Of a DNA stretch of 64,000 bases, positions 49,488 through 59,338 are shown one piece after another. The translations under genes and the position numbers were made by a program. Origin of the DNA: Streptomyces vilmorinianum (lineage in GTDB: Bacteria > Actinomycetota > Actinomycetes > Streptomycetales > Streptomycetaceae). The first letter of the stretch is position 1, and each line of letters begins with the position of its first letter. The notes under the pieces were generated by a model that worked only from the letters and a program-made list of their open reading frames with translations, was not told where the DNA came from and searched no databases. The stretch is from positions 1,630,001 to 1,694,000 of the forward strand of contig NZ_CP040244.1 of NCBI RefSeq assembly GCF_005517195.1, written 5' to 3'.

Positions 49488-50076
49488 CGTAGGCGGCCAG
49501 CGCGCCCGCCAGGAACAGGGCGAGGATCGAGACCCCCGCGCTGAACCAGGTCGCGCCCAGCCACAGCCCGCCGAACCAGCCGAGCGCCACGCTGTAGCTC
49601 GCCCAGGCCACGCCCGCGAGCGCCGACCACGGCAGGAACTCCACGATCCGCCGCCGGGCCGCGCCCGCGCCGAGGGAGACCACCGAGCGGCCCGCAGGGG
49701 CGAAGCGCGCGATCACCACGAGCAGCCCGCCGCCGCGCGCGAGCGCCGCGCCGAGACGTTCCTGCGCGACGGTCAGCCGGCGCGAGCGCGCGATCGCCCG
49801 GTCCAGCCTGGCCCCGCCGCGCCAGGCCAGGCGGTACGCGACGAAGTCGCCGAGCACGGAAGCGGTGGCCGCGCAGAGCAGAAGGGGGAGCACGGACGGT
49901 ACGTCCGGGGAGGCCGCCGTGGCGGTCGCCGCCGCCGTCGCGGCCGTGATCACCAGAACCCCGCTCGGCAGCACCGGCAGGAAGACGTCGAGAAGTACCG
50001 ACGTGGCCACCGCCGCGTAGATCCACGGGCCCGCGGTGAGTGCCCGCAGTGACCCCATGCTGTCGAGCACGTTCAC
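49447..50076 (-). CDS. DedA-family (SNARE-associated) membrane protein
   Basis: The 209-residue protein has five hydrophobic segments and the family motif FAPAGRSVVSLGAGAARRR with the conserved arginines, plus GDFVAYRLAWRGG before it. DedA proteins are thought to move lipids such as undecaprenyl phosphate or to support membrane homeostasis. It starts at ATG 50076. A terminator hairpin separates it from the DoxX gene upstream on the same strand. Confidence 0.87.
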   Translation of the reverse strand: MNVLDSMGSLRALTAGPWIYAAVATSVLLDVFLPVLPSGVLVITAATAAATATAASPDVPSVLPLLLCAATASVLGDFVAYRLAWRGGARLDRAIARSRRLTVAQERLGAALARGGGLLVVIARFAPAGRSVVSLGAGAARRRIVEFLPWSALAGVAWASYSVALGWFGGLWLGATWFSAGVSILALFLAGALAAYVIRRPAAAPAPAS

Positions 50077-50116
50077 AGCGCTAGAGCGTACGCGGGGGTA
50101 CGGCGTGAAAACGGGG

Positions 50117-50155
50117 CAGGGGCCGGAAACCGCCGCTTGCGGATTCCGGCCCCTG
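50117..50155 (-). terminator. Hairpin between DoxX and DedA genes
   Basis: A 12-bp perfect stem, CAGGGGCCGGAA (50117-50128) and its complement (50144-50155), with a 15-nt loop, lies after the doxX stop in the minus direction. Confidence 0.8.
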
Positions 50156-50196
50156 ATGCCGATGACGCCGAAACGTGTGGCAGCGGGTGCGCGGGG

Positions 50197-50652
50197 TTAC
50201 GCCGCGACGGGCGTGCGCTGCGCCTCGTCGGCCGTGGAGCCGGCGCCGCGGGCACCGAAGAGCCGGTCGAGCGCCAGCGCGCCCGGGCCGGTGAAGACGA
50301 GCAGCAGGAACGCCCAGCAGAAGAGCGCCGCGCCCTCACCGCTGTTCTGGAGCGGGAAGAGGGCCTCGGGCTGGTGGACCTTGAAGTACGCGTACGCCAT
50401 CGAGCCGGAGGCGATGAAGGCGGCGCTGCGGGTACCCAGGCCGAGCACCACCAGCGCGCCTGCGACGAGCTGGATCACCGCCGCGTACCAGCCCGGCCAC
50501 GTGCCGGCGGGGATGGTGCCGCCCATCACGCCTCCGAGGACGCCGAAGAGCGATGCGGCTCCGTGGCAGGCGAAGAGCAGGCCGATGACGATGCGGAACA
50601 GTCCGAGCGCGTACGGCTGGGCCTGGTTCAGGCGGTTCGTCAGGTTGTTCAT
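50197..50652 (-). CDS. DoxX-family membrane protein
   Basis: The 151-residue protein has four transmembrane helices with the pattern ALGLFRIVIGLLFACHGAAS (split as GLFRIVIGLLF and ACHGAASLFG), then GLGTRSAAFIASGSMAY. DoxX proteins work in membrane redox complexes, in actinobacteria with thiol partners. A possible iron-box-like site overlaps its promoter (see 50725-50743), a hint of iron control. It precedes the DedA gene in the same direction. Confidence 0.88.
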   Translation of the reverse strand: MNNLTNRLNQAQPYALGLFRIVIGLLFACHGAASLFGVLGGVMGGTIPAGTWPGWYAAVIQLVAGALVVLGLGTRSAAFIASGSMAYAYFKVHQPEALFPLQNSGEGAALFCWAFLLLVFTGPGALALDRLFGARGAGSTADEAQRTPVAA

Positions 50653-50724
50653 GGGGACGGGACTCCTTCGGTCTGGTCCGTTCCCATGGGAAACGGAACG
50701 TGGGGGACGGAACCGATGAGGTCG

Positions 50725-50743
50725 TCAGGTTAGGCTCCCCTCA
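50725..50743. promoter_or_regulatory. DmdR/IdeR iron-box-like sequence before doxX
   Basis: TCAGGTTAGGCTCCCCTCA matches the Streptomyces iron box TTAGGTTAGGCTCACCTAA (recalled consensus) at 16 of 19 positions. On the minus strand it covers a -10-like TAACCT that lies 18 bp from TTGCAA. An iron-dependent repressor at this site would block transcription of doxX. Confidence 0.55.
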
Positions 50744-50806
50744 ATAGTGCTTGCAAGTTCAACATTCGGCCATGCGCGATCTGTGGCAAGCGTCACGCCC
50801 GCGCCC

Positions 50807-52483
<1,677 letters not shown>

Positions 52484-52547
52484 CGTGATGCCCCCTCCGT
52501 CGTCCCGCCGTACGGTACGGAACGACGAAGGGGTGCAGGAAGCGTTC

Positions 52548-53210
52548 TCAGCAGCCGTTCAGGACCGACTGCAGGGCGCTCTTCTCGGCGGAGTCGACGC
52601 TCAGGCCCCAGTAGTACTTCGTGTGCACCCACGCGCGGGCGTACGTGCAGCGGTACGCGGTGCGCGGCGGCATCCACTCGGCCGGGTCCTTGTCGCCCTT
52701 GGCCTGGTTGACGTTGTCGGTGACGGCGATGAGCTGGGGGCGGGTGAGGTCGTTGGCGAACAGCTGCCGCTTGCTCGTCGTCCAGGAGTTCGCGCCGGAG
52801 CGCCAGGCCTCGGCGAGCGGAATGACGTGGTCGATGTCGACGTCGGAGGCGGCGTACCAGGTGGCGCCGTCGTACTGCGAGTACCAACTGCCGCTGACCG
52901 CCGCGCAGCTGGAGTCCTGGACGACGTTCACGCCGTCGCGCTTGAGGACGACCTCACGGGTGTTGCAGGCGCCGGACTGGGTGATCCAGTGCGGGAAGAG
53001 GTCGCGGCTGTAGCCGGTGGAGGAACCTTCCGCCTTCACCGTGAGCGAGGCGAGGTAGGTACGGGCGGTGGCGGCGCTGACCGGGGTGGGCATCGCGGCC
53101 TGGGCGGTCGGGGCGGTGGCGAGGAGGCCGGTGACGGTGAGGGCGGCGGTGGCGGCGAGGACGGTCGCGCGACGGGCTATTTGACGCGCGTAGATGCTTG
53201 CGGCGAGCAT
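52548..53210 (-). CDS. Secreted HNH endonuclease family protein (DUF1524-like)
   Basis: The 220-residue protein has a signal peptide (about 1-38, ending APTAQAA). The nuclease core carries DVDIDHVIPLAEAWRSG with the metal-binding His and ALITVTDNVNQAKGD-like Asn motifs (seen as AVTDNVNQAKGD). Four cysteines are present. Proteins of this type degrade extracellular DNA and are found across Streptomyces. It starts at ATG 53210, with the next gene 188 bp away on the other strand. Confidence 0.9.
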   Translation of the reverse strand: MLAASIYARQIARRATVLAATAALTVTGLLATAPTAQAAMPTPVSAATARTYLASLTVKAEGSSTGYSRDLFPHWITQSGACNTREVVLKRDGVNVVQDSSCAAVSGSWYSQYDGATWYAASDVDIDHVIPLAEAWRSGANSWTTSKRQLFANDLTRPQLIAVTDNVNQAKGDKDPAEWMPPRTAYRCTYARAWVHTKYYWGLSVDSAEKSALQSVLNGC

Positions 53211-53398
53211 GCTAACTCCCTTGGGGTGGGGGTGTCTTGACCGTGCCGTCCGTGGGCGGGTCGCCAGGCGGCCCGGTCATCGTGGCGGCGCCAGGTTTCG
53301 ATGGGGGGTGCGCCAGGTAACAGGGTGGCGACATGGGCACGTCACATCAAGGGGTGTGACGGAACAACAATTCCACTTTCCGGCCCTAGGGTTGGTGC

Positions 53399-54154
53399 GT
53401 GCTTCTGGACGTGAATGTCACCTTTGGGGCGGTTCTCGCCGTCCTGCTCGTCCTCGCCGCGGGCGTGGTCGCCCTCGCCCGGCTCGGACGCGCCCGCGAC
53501 ACCCTGATCGCGGGCGGGCGCGCGGCGGTCCAGCTGGTGGCCGTGTCGCTGGTGATCGGCTGGGTGATGCGGTATCTGCCGCTGCTCCTTGCCTTCCTGC
53601 TGCTGATGTACGGGGTGGCGGTGTGGACCGCCGGGCGGCGCGTCGTGCCCGCGCCCGGGCGCGGCTGGTGGTGGGCCGGGGTGCCGATCGCGGCGGGCGT
53701 GGTGCCGGTCGTCGGGGCGCTCCTGCTCACCGGGCTCGTACCGGTACGGGGTGTGGCGCTCATCCCGGTGACCGGCATCCTCATCGGCGGCGCGCTGACG
53801 GCCACGGTCCTCGGCGGGCGGCGCGCGCTGGACGAGCTGGAGACGCGGCGGGGCGAGGTGGAGGCGGGGCTCGCGCTCGGGCTGCCGGAGCGCGAGGCGC
53901 GCCTGGAGGTGGCGCGCAAGGCGGCGTCGGACGCGCTGCTGCCGGGCCTCGACCAGACGCGGACGGTGGGGCTCGTCACGCTGCCGGGCGCGTTCGTGGG
54001 GATGCTGCTGGGCGGGGCGTCGGTGTGGGAGGCCGGGGCGGTGCAGCTGTTCGTGCTCGTCGCGCTGCTCGTGGTCCAGGCGGTGGCGGTCGCGGCGGCG
54101 CTGGAACTGGTGGCGCGGGGGAGGCTGGCCCGGCCGTCCCCGGCGCGGCTCTGA
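53399..54154 (+). CDS. FetB-like (UPF0014) ABC transporter permease
   Basis: The 251-residue protein has about seven hydrophobic segments and the UPF0014 pattern: GGRAAVQLVAVSLVIGW and GLVTLPGAFVGMLLGG. The cytoplasmic loop between (about 140-190) is rich in Glu and Arg. In E. coli FetB pairs with FetA ATPase in iron export; no ATPase gene is adjacent here, so the partner must be elsewhere. It starts at GTG 53399. The gene is alone in its direction. Confidence 0.85.
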   Translation: MLLDVNVTFGAVLAVLLVLAAGVVALARLGRARDTLIAGGRAAVQLVAVSLVIGWVMRYLPLLLAFLLLMYGVAVWTAGRRVVPAPGRGWWWAGVPIAAGVVPVVGALLLTGLVPVRGVALIPVTGILIGGALTATVLGGRRALDELETRRGEVEAGLALGLPEREARLEVARKAASDALLPGLDQTRTVGLVTLPGAFVGMLLGGASVWEAGAVQLFVLVALLVVQAVAVAAALELVARGRLARPSPARL

Positions 54155-54172
54155 GGGCCGCCGGGCGGCCCG

Positions 54173-54252
54173 CGGGTGTGGCGCGGCCCGGGGGTGTGAC
54201 GCGGCCCGGGGGTGTGGCGCGGCCGGGGGGTGTGACGCGGCCCGGGAGTGTT
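54173..54252 (+). repeat. 18-bp GC-rich tandem repeat
   Basis: A unit of about 18 bp with core GGGTGTGACGCGGCCCGG is repeated four to five times with single-base changes. It runs from after the FetB-like gene into the last codon of the convergent HAD gene. No function is evident. Confidence 0.85.
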
Positions 54253-54919
54253 ACGCGGGGAACGTCAGGCGGATCGTGCCGTCGGGGAGCGCCTCGACCG
54301 CCAGTTCCGTGAGGTCCATGACGTGGACGTTCGGGGCGAAGGCCGAAGCCCTCGGGCCCACGCCCACCACCCGCATGCCCGCCGCGCGGCCCGCCTGGAT
54401 GCCGGCCTCGGAGTCCTCGAAGACCACGCAGTCCGCCGGATCGAAGCCCAGCTGCGCGGCGCCCTTGAGGAAGCCCTCCGGGTCCGGCTTGCTGGCGCCG
54501 ACGCACTCCGCCGTGACGCGCGCCTCCGGTACGCGCAGCCCCGCCGCGCCCATCCGGGCCTGCGCGAGGGCCTCGTCGGCCGAGGTCACCAGCGCGTGCG
54601 GGAGGCCGTCGAGGGCGTCCATGAAGGCCGGGGCGCCCGGGACGGGGACGACGCCGTCGAGGTCGGCGGTCTCCTGGGCCAGCATCACGCGGTTGTCGGC
54701 GTAGTTCTCCTCCATGGGCCGGTCGGGGAGGAGGACGGCCATCGTCGCGTACCCCTGGCGGCCGTGGACGACCTTGAGCGCCTGCTCCGGGTCCAGCCCG
54801 TGCTCCTCGGCCCATCGGCGCCAGCAGCGCTCGACCACCGCGTCCGAGTTGACGAGGGTGCCGTCCATGTCCAGGAGGAGGGCGCGGGCGGTGAGCGTTG
54901 CCGGGGTGGGGGCAGGCAT
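54251..54919 (-). CDS. HAD-family sugar-phosphatase-like hydrolase
   Basis: The 222-residue protein has the HAD nucleophile motif LLLDMDGTLVNSD (about 14-26) and a C1-type cap. The Ser/Thr motif is LVTSADEALAQ, and the Lys and acidic motifs are KPDPEGFL and VVFEDSEAGIQAG. It is typical of DOG/glycerol-3-phosphatase-type enzymes. The ATG at 54919 is chosen because the HAD domain starts there; the longer frame adds 31 residues of unlikely sequence. Confidence 0.88.
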   Translation of the reverse strand: MPAPTPATLTARALLLDMDGTLVNSDAVVERCWRRWAEEHGLDPEQALKVVHGRQGYATMAVLLPDRPMEENYADNRVMLAQETADLDGVVPVPGAPAFMDALDGLPHALVTSADEALAQARMGAAGLRVPEARVTAECVGASKPDPEGFLKGAAQLGFDPADCVVFEDSEAGIQAGRAAGMRVVGVGPRASAFAPNVHVMDLTELAVEALPDGTIRLTFPA

Positions 54920-55155
54920 CGACGGTCTCCAGAGGGGTGGGAGGAGAACAGAGCGGTCCCGCCCACCGGTCAGGGAGTGCGGGCGGGGCCACTTTGTTCC
55001 TTCACGATACAAAACAAAGGGCCGTCTCCGCCAATCCGTCCCGCATCGCGGACTCGCGCGCGGCGCGCGGACGGTCGTCTGCCGGTGAGCTCGGGTGGTC
55101 GGCCGGGGGGCCGGACGGGGGGGCAGTCCGTGGTCGGCCGGGGGTCGACCGGGGG

Positions 55156-56244
55156 TCAGCCCGTGGTCTGCGCCTCGAGGGCGCGGCGTGTCGCCGGCCC
55201 GTAGACGCCCTTCGCGTCCCCCTCGATGCCGTTGTACGACTGGTAGTACCTGACCGCGTCCTCGACCTTCTTGTTGTACTCGCCGTTCGCCGGCCCGCCG
55301 TAGAACCCGGCCTGCTTGAGCCGCCGCTGGAGCTCCTGGACCTCGGCGCCGGAGTCCCCTGAACGCAGGGTGGGGGCCGCCGTGTTCTGGGTGGGCGCGG
55401 GTGCGGAGGTGGTGGCCCGGTCGCCCGAGGCCGACGGCGGTCCGGCCGGCGCGGTCGAGGTGTCCCGTGCCGCGGAGGGGGAGGGGGAGGGGGAGGCCGA
55501 CTCGGACGCCGACTCGGAGGCCGACGCCGAGGCCGAGGTGGAGGTCGAAGCGGACGGAGAGGGCGGCGCCTCGGAGACGGCGACGTTCTCGGACGCGCTC
55601 GTGGTGACCGTGGGCACCGCCGCCCGGTCGTCCGTCTCGCCCTCGTCGCCGAGCAGACCGGCCGCCACCGCCGCCGTGGCGACGACCGCCACCGCGGTGG
55701 CCGCTCCGAGGGCCACGAGAGCACCGCGCCGGCGCGCGGCGGGCCGCTCCTGCTCAAGACGGCGCTCGCGCCTGCCGCGCCGGTCGAAGTCCGCGTCCGC
55801 CCCGATCCCGCCCAGGAGCAGCGGCGCGGTGTCGGAGGGGTCCCCGGCGTACCCGGCTTCCCTGGCATACCCGTCTTCCCCGGCCGGCGGCACCGGCGGC
55901 GCCATCGGCTGCGGCGGTACGGGTACAGGTGCGGGTACGGATACGGATACGGGTACGGGTACCGGCTCCGGGGTCGGCATCAGCCGCGGGTCCGGAGCGG
56001 CCGCCTCCGGAGGCAGCGGGCCGGGGTTCATGGAGCCCGGTACGGGCGGAGCAGGCGGCATCGGCGGAGCTGGCGGCACCGGCGGCACCGGCGGTACCCC
56101 GTGCGCCCCCGGCTCGGGTGCCTCCAGCGTCACGTACGGCCGGATCCGCAGCGGGTCGAAGTCCTCCGCCGCGGCGATCTCCGCCTGGGCGCAGGCGCAA
56201 CCCGGTCTGTGTACACCGCATTCAGGACAGACGATTCCGACCAC
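55156..56244 (-). CDS. Zinc-ribbon, Pro-rich, membrane-anchored peptidoglycan-binding protein
   Basis: The 362-residue protein begins with a short zinc-ribbon-like segment (CPECGVHRPGCACA, residues 6-19). A long Pro/Ala/Val-rich cytoplasmic stretch with VPVPVSVSVPAPVPVP repeats follows, then a single transmembrane helix (about 177-196, VALGAATAVAVVATAAVAAG). Outside there is a Ser/Thr/Glu-rich linker (SASESASESASPSPSPS) and a peptidoglycan-binding domain type 1 at the C-terminus (about 290-358, SGAEVQELQRRLKQAGFY). This points to a wall-linked protein sampling both sides of the membrane. Confidence 0.85.
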   Translation of the reverse strand: MVGIVCPECGVHRPGCACAQAEIAAAEDFDPLRIRPYVTLEAPEPGAHGVPPVPPVPPAPPMPPAPPVPGSMNPGPLPPEAAAPDPRLMPTPEPVPVPVSVSVPAPVPVPPQPMAPPVPPAGEDGYAREAGYAGDPSDTAPLLLGGIGADADFDRRGRRERRLEQERPAARRRGALVALGAATAVAVVATAAVAAGLLGDEGETDDRAAVPTVTTSASENVAVSEAPPSPSASTSTSASASASESASESASPSPSPSAARDTSTAPAGPPSASGDRATTSAPAPTQNTAAPTLRSGDSGAEVQELQRRLKQAGFYGGPANGEYNKKVEDAVRYYQSYNGIEGDAKGVYGPATRRALEAQTTG

Positions 56245-56393
56245 GTGTGGGTCCCTCCCCAGTTAACTGCCAGCGATTATGCAGGCCGCCCGCTAGCAGA
56301 AGATGAACGGCCTTGTCCTTCCGCAGGCCATAACCGGACATACGGCCCAGGATGGAGAGGTACGGACACCGAGGAGACGCCCCGGAGACGCCC

Positions 56394-58448
56394 ATGGCCC
56401 AGGAAGTACGCACGCCGGACGTCGGCGGCGGCCCCGCGCCGGGGGAGGGGCACAGTCACCGCACCGTCATGGTCGCCATCGGCGCGCTGCTGCTCGGCAT
56501 GCTGCTGGCCGCACTCGACCAGACCATCGTCTCCACCGCCCTGCCGACCATCGTCAGTGAACTCGGCGGCATGGAGCACCTCTCCTGGGTCGTCACCGCG
56601 TACATGCTCGCGTCGACCGCCGCGACCCCCTTGTGGGGCAAGCTCGGCGACCAGTACGGCCGCAAGAAGCTCTTCCAGGCGGCCATCGTCATCTTCCTCA
56701 TCGGCTCCGCCCTCTGCGGCATCGCGCAGAACATGCCCCAGCTCATCGCCTTCCGCGGTCTCCAAGGGCTCGGCGGCGGTGGCCTCATGGTGCTGTCCAT
56801 GGCGATCGTCGGCGACCTGGTCTCGCCCCGGGAACGCGGAAAGTACCAGGGGCTCTTCGGGGCCGTCTTCGGTGCCGCGAGCGTCCTCGGCCCCCTGCTC
56901 GGCGGGCTGTTCACCGAACACCTCTCGTGGCGCTGGGTCTTCTACATCAACCTGCCGATCGGCGTCGTCGCCCTCTTCGTGATCGCCGCCGTGCTGCACA
57001 TCCCGGCACGCGGCACCCGGCACACCATCGACTACCTCGGCACCTTCCTCATCGCCTCGGTCGCCACCTGCCTGGTCCTGGTGGCCTCCCTCGGCGGCAC
57101 CACCTGGGACTGGGGCTCCCCGCAGATCATCGGACTCGCCGTCCTCGGAGCCGTCCTCCTGGTGTGCTTCGTGTACGTCGAGCGGCGCGCCGCCGAGCCC
57201 GTCCTGCCCCTGAAGCTCTTCCGGATCCGGACCTTCACCCTCGTCTCGGTCATCAGCTTCGTCGTGGGCTTCGCGATGTTCGGGGCGATGACCTATCTGC
57301 CGACCTTCCTCCAGGTCGTCCAGGGCGTCACCCCGACCATGTCCGGCGTGCACATGCTGCCCATGGTCCTCGGCATGCTCCTCACCTCCACCGCCTCCGG
57401 CCAGATCGTCTCCCGCACCGGACGCTGGAAGGTCTTCCCGATCCTGGGCACCGGCGTCACCGGCCTCGGGCTGCTCCTGCTCAACGAGATGACGGAGACC
57501 AGCCCGGCCTGGGAGATGAGCATCTACTTCTTCGTGTTCGGCGCCGGACTCGGCCTGGTCATGCAGGTCCTCGTCCTCGTCGTGCAGAACGCCGTCTCCT
57601 ACCAGGACCTCGGTGTCGCCACCTCCGGCGCGACCTTCTTCCGGTCCATCGGAGCCTCCTTCGGCGTCGCCGTCTTCGGCACGATCTTCACCAACCGGCT
57701 CACCGTCAAACTCGACGACGCCCTGGCCGGACAGACGCTGCCGCCCGGGACCGGACCCGAGCAGATCGCCGCCGACCCGCGCGCCATCGCCGAACTCCCG
57801 TCCTCACTGCGGCCGTCGGTGCTGCACGCCTACGCGACCTCCATCACCGACGTCTTCCTCTACGCCGCGCCGGTGGTCCTCGTCGCCTTCGGCGTCGCCT
57901 GGTTCCTCAAGGAGGACAAGCTGCGCGGCTCGGTCACCGCCCCCGACACGAGCCAGACGCTGGCCTCCAACCCGGTGGAGCGCTCCTCGTACGACGAGTG
58001 CTGCCGCGCCCTGTCCGTGCTGGGCTCACGCGAGGGACGCAAGGCGATCTACGAGACGATCACCGCGAAGGCCGGGCTCGATCTGCTGCCCGCCGCGAGC
58101 TGGCTGCTGCTGCGCATCCGCCGCCACGGCACCGTGGAACCGGCCCGGCTCGCCGAGACCACCCCCGTACCGCTGCGGGCCATCACCGCGGCGTCCCGCC
58201 AGGTCGAGGAGCGCCGTCTCGCCCGCCGCGAGGGGCTGCAGCTGATCCTCACCGAGGAAGGCGTCGCGGCGGCGGTCAAGCTGGCGAAGGCGCGCGAGGA
58301 GTCGCTCGCCGAGCTGCTGGGCGACTGGTGGGGGCCGGACCGGCCCACGGACCTCGTACAGCTGGTGGAGGAGCTGACGGCCGAGCTGGGCGGATCGGAC
58401 GCGGACCGGCCCCACCTGCCCGAGCCGCCCCGCGACCACCACGCCTGA
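56394..58448 (+). CDS. DHA2-type MFS exporter with C-terminal MarR-like domain
   Basis: The 684-residue protein has 14 hydrophobic segments (about 25-535) with LAALDQTIVSTALPTIV and LGDQYGRKKLFQ as family motifs and GPLLGGLF in helix 5. The last ~150 residues form a soluble winged-helix-like region, LLPAASWLLLRIRRHGTVEPARLAE, with LQLILTEEGVAAAVKLA, resembling a MarR regulator. The fusion is seen in some Streptomyces EmrB/QacA proteins. The ATG at 56394 follows GGAG; the ATG at 56352 is an alternative. Confidence 0.9.
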   Translation: MAQEVRTPDVGGGPAPGEGHSHRTVMVAIGALLLGMLLAALDQTIVSTALPTIVSELGGMEHLSWVVTAYMLASTAATPLWGKLGDQYGRKKLFQAAIVIFLIGSALCGIAQNMPQLIAFRGLQGLGGGGLMVLSMAIVGDLVSPRERGKYQGLFGAVFGAASVLGPLLGGLFTEHLSWRWVFYINLPIGVVALFVIAAVLHIPARGTRHTIDYLGTFLIASVATCLVLVASLGGTTWDWGSPQIIGLAVLGAVLLVCFVYVERRAAEPVLPLKLFRIRTFTLVSVISFVVGFAMFGAMTYLPTFLQVVQGVTPTMSGVHMLPMVLGMLLTSTASGQIVSRTGRWKVFPILGTGVTGLGLLLLNEMTETSPAWEMSIYFFVFGAGLGLVMQVLVLVVQNAVSYQDLGVATSGATFFRSIGASFGVAVFGTIFTNRLTVKLDDALAGQTLPPGTGPEQIAADPRAIAELPSSLRPSVLHAYATSITDVFLYAAPVVLVAFGVAWFLKEDKLRGSVTAPDTSQTLASNPVERSSYDECCRALSVLGSREGRKAIYETITAKAGLDLLPAASWLLLRIRRHGTVEPARLAETTPVPLRAITAASRQVEERRLARREGLQLILTEEGVAAAVKLAKAREESLAELLGDWWGPDRPTDLVQLVEELTAELGGSDADRPHLPEPPRDHHA

Positions 58449-58451
58449 GGT

Positions 58452-58949
58452 CTACAACTCCTTGCCGTACCAGATCTCCATGTACGGACCCTCGCAGTAC
58501 GCCGGGATCTCCGCGTACCCGTGGCGCGTGTACAGCGTGCGCGCCTCGATCAGGTCCAGGCGCGTGTTGAGGACCATCCGGCGAGCGCCCAGTTTCCGGG
58601 CCTCGCTCTCGAGGCCGTCGAGCAGGATCCCCGCGCCGCCGTGGCCGCGGAAGGCCGGGCGCAGGAACACCCGGGTCAGCTCGGCGCGTTCGCCGTCCAG
58701 CATCAGGACGCCGCCGCAACCGGCCGGCCTGCCCTGGAGGCGGGCCACCAGGAACTGGCCGGTCGGCGGGGTCAGCAGCTCCACCCCGTCGTTCGTCAGC
58801 CCCTCGTCGATCTCCGCCTCGGTCGCCGGCCGCTTCCAGTAGCGGCTCGCGACCTCGTCGTAGTAGTCGCGGCGCAGGGCCGTGGCGTCCGGGGTGTCGA
58901 CGTGCTCGGGCAGGAAGGTCCAGGTCATGCGGGCCAGTGTGGCGGGCAT
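58452..58949 (-). CDS. GNAT-family N-acetyltransferase
   Basis: The protein (158 or 165 residues) has the GNAT acetyl-CoA site: ELTRVFLRPAFRGHGGAGILLDGLE (as RVFLRPAFRGHGGAGILL), with R/Q-x-x-G-x-G/A features, then ARTLYTRHGYAEIPAY. It may acetylate an amine or protein N-terminus; the substrate is unknown. The ATG at 58949 is listed; the ATG at 58928 is equally likely. It converges on the MFS-MarR gene with 3 bp between stop codons. Confidence 0.85.
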   Translation of the reverse strand: MPATLARMTWTFLPEHVDTPDATALRRDYYDEVASRYWKRPATEAEIDEGLTNDGVELLTPPTGQFLVARLQGRPAGCGGVLMLDGERAELTRVFLRPAFRGHGGAGILLDGLESEARKLGARRMVLNTRLDLIEARTLYTRHGYAEIPAYCEGPYMEIWYGKEL

Positions 58950-58969
58950 GACCCGTACCCGTCGCGCGA

Positions 58970-59326
58970 TTACTTGGGGGCGGCCTGCTGGACGACCTCG
59001 AACGACCACAGCGTGGAGCCGCTGGCCGCCGGCTTGGGCCGGTCCTCGCCGCCTGCGCCGCCTGCGCCGCCTGCGCCGCCCGCGCCGGCACCTCCGGCTC
59101 CGTGGGCGGCCTTCATGGAACCGCTCATCCAGTTCTGGAAGTCCTCCTCGCTGCGCCAGCGGGTGTACACCAGGTACTGGTCCGTGCCTTCCAGCGGGCG
59201 CAGCAGCTCGAACCACTCGAAGCCGTCGGAGCCCTCCACGGCCCCGGCGCGGGCCGCGAAGCGCTGTTCGAGGACCTCGCGCTGTTCGGCAGGGACGGTC
59301 AGTACGTTGATCTTGACGATGCTCAT
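58970..59326 (-). CDS. Antibiotic biosynthesis monooxygenase (ABM) domain protein
   Basis: The 118-residue protein has the ABM fold: MSIVKINVLTVPAEQREVLEQ, then FEWFELLRPLEGTDQYLVYTRW and DFQNWMSGSMK. This resembles the heme-degrading MhuD/IsdG-like and quinone-forming members; some bind heme. An insertion of Gly-Ala repeats (about 75-94) before the last strand is encoded by CGCCTGCGC repeats. It is divergent from the serpin gene with 12 bp between the start codons. Confidence 0.87.
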   Translation of the reverse strand: MSIVKINVLTVPAEQREVLEQRFAARAGAVEGSDGFEWFELLRPLEGTDQYLVYTRWRSEEDFQNWMSGSMKAAHGAGGAGAGGAGGAGGAGGEDRPKPAASGSTLWSFEVVQQAAPK

Positions 59327-59338
59327 GAAGGGCAGGAT

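Noticed and set aside
54173..54252. CRISPR-like array
   Set aside because: The repeats are head-to-tail without spacers, so it is a simple tandem repeat. No CRISPR was seen elsewhere.
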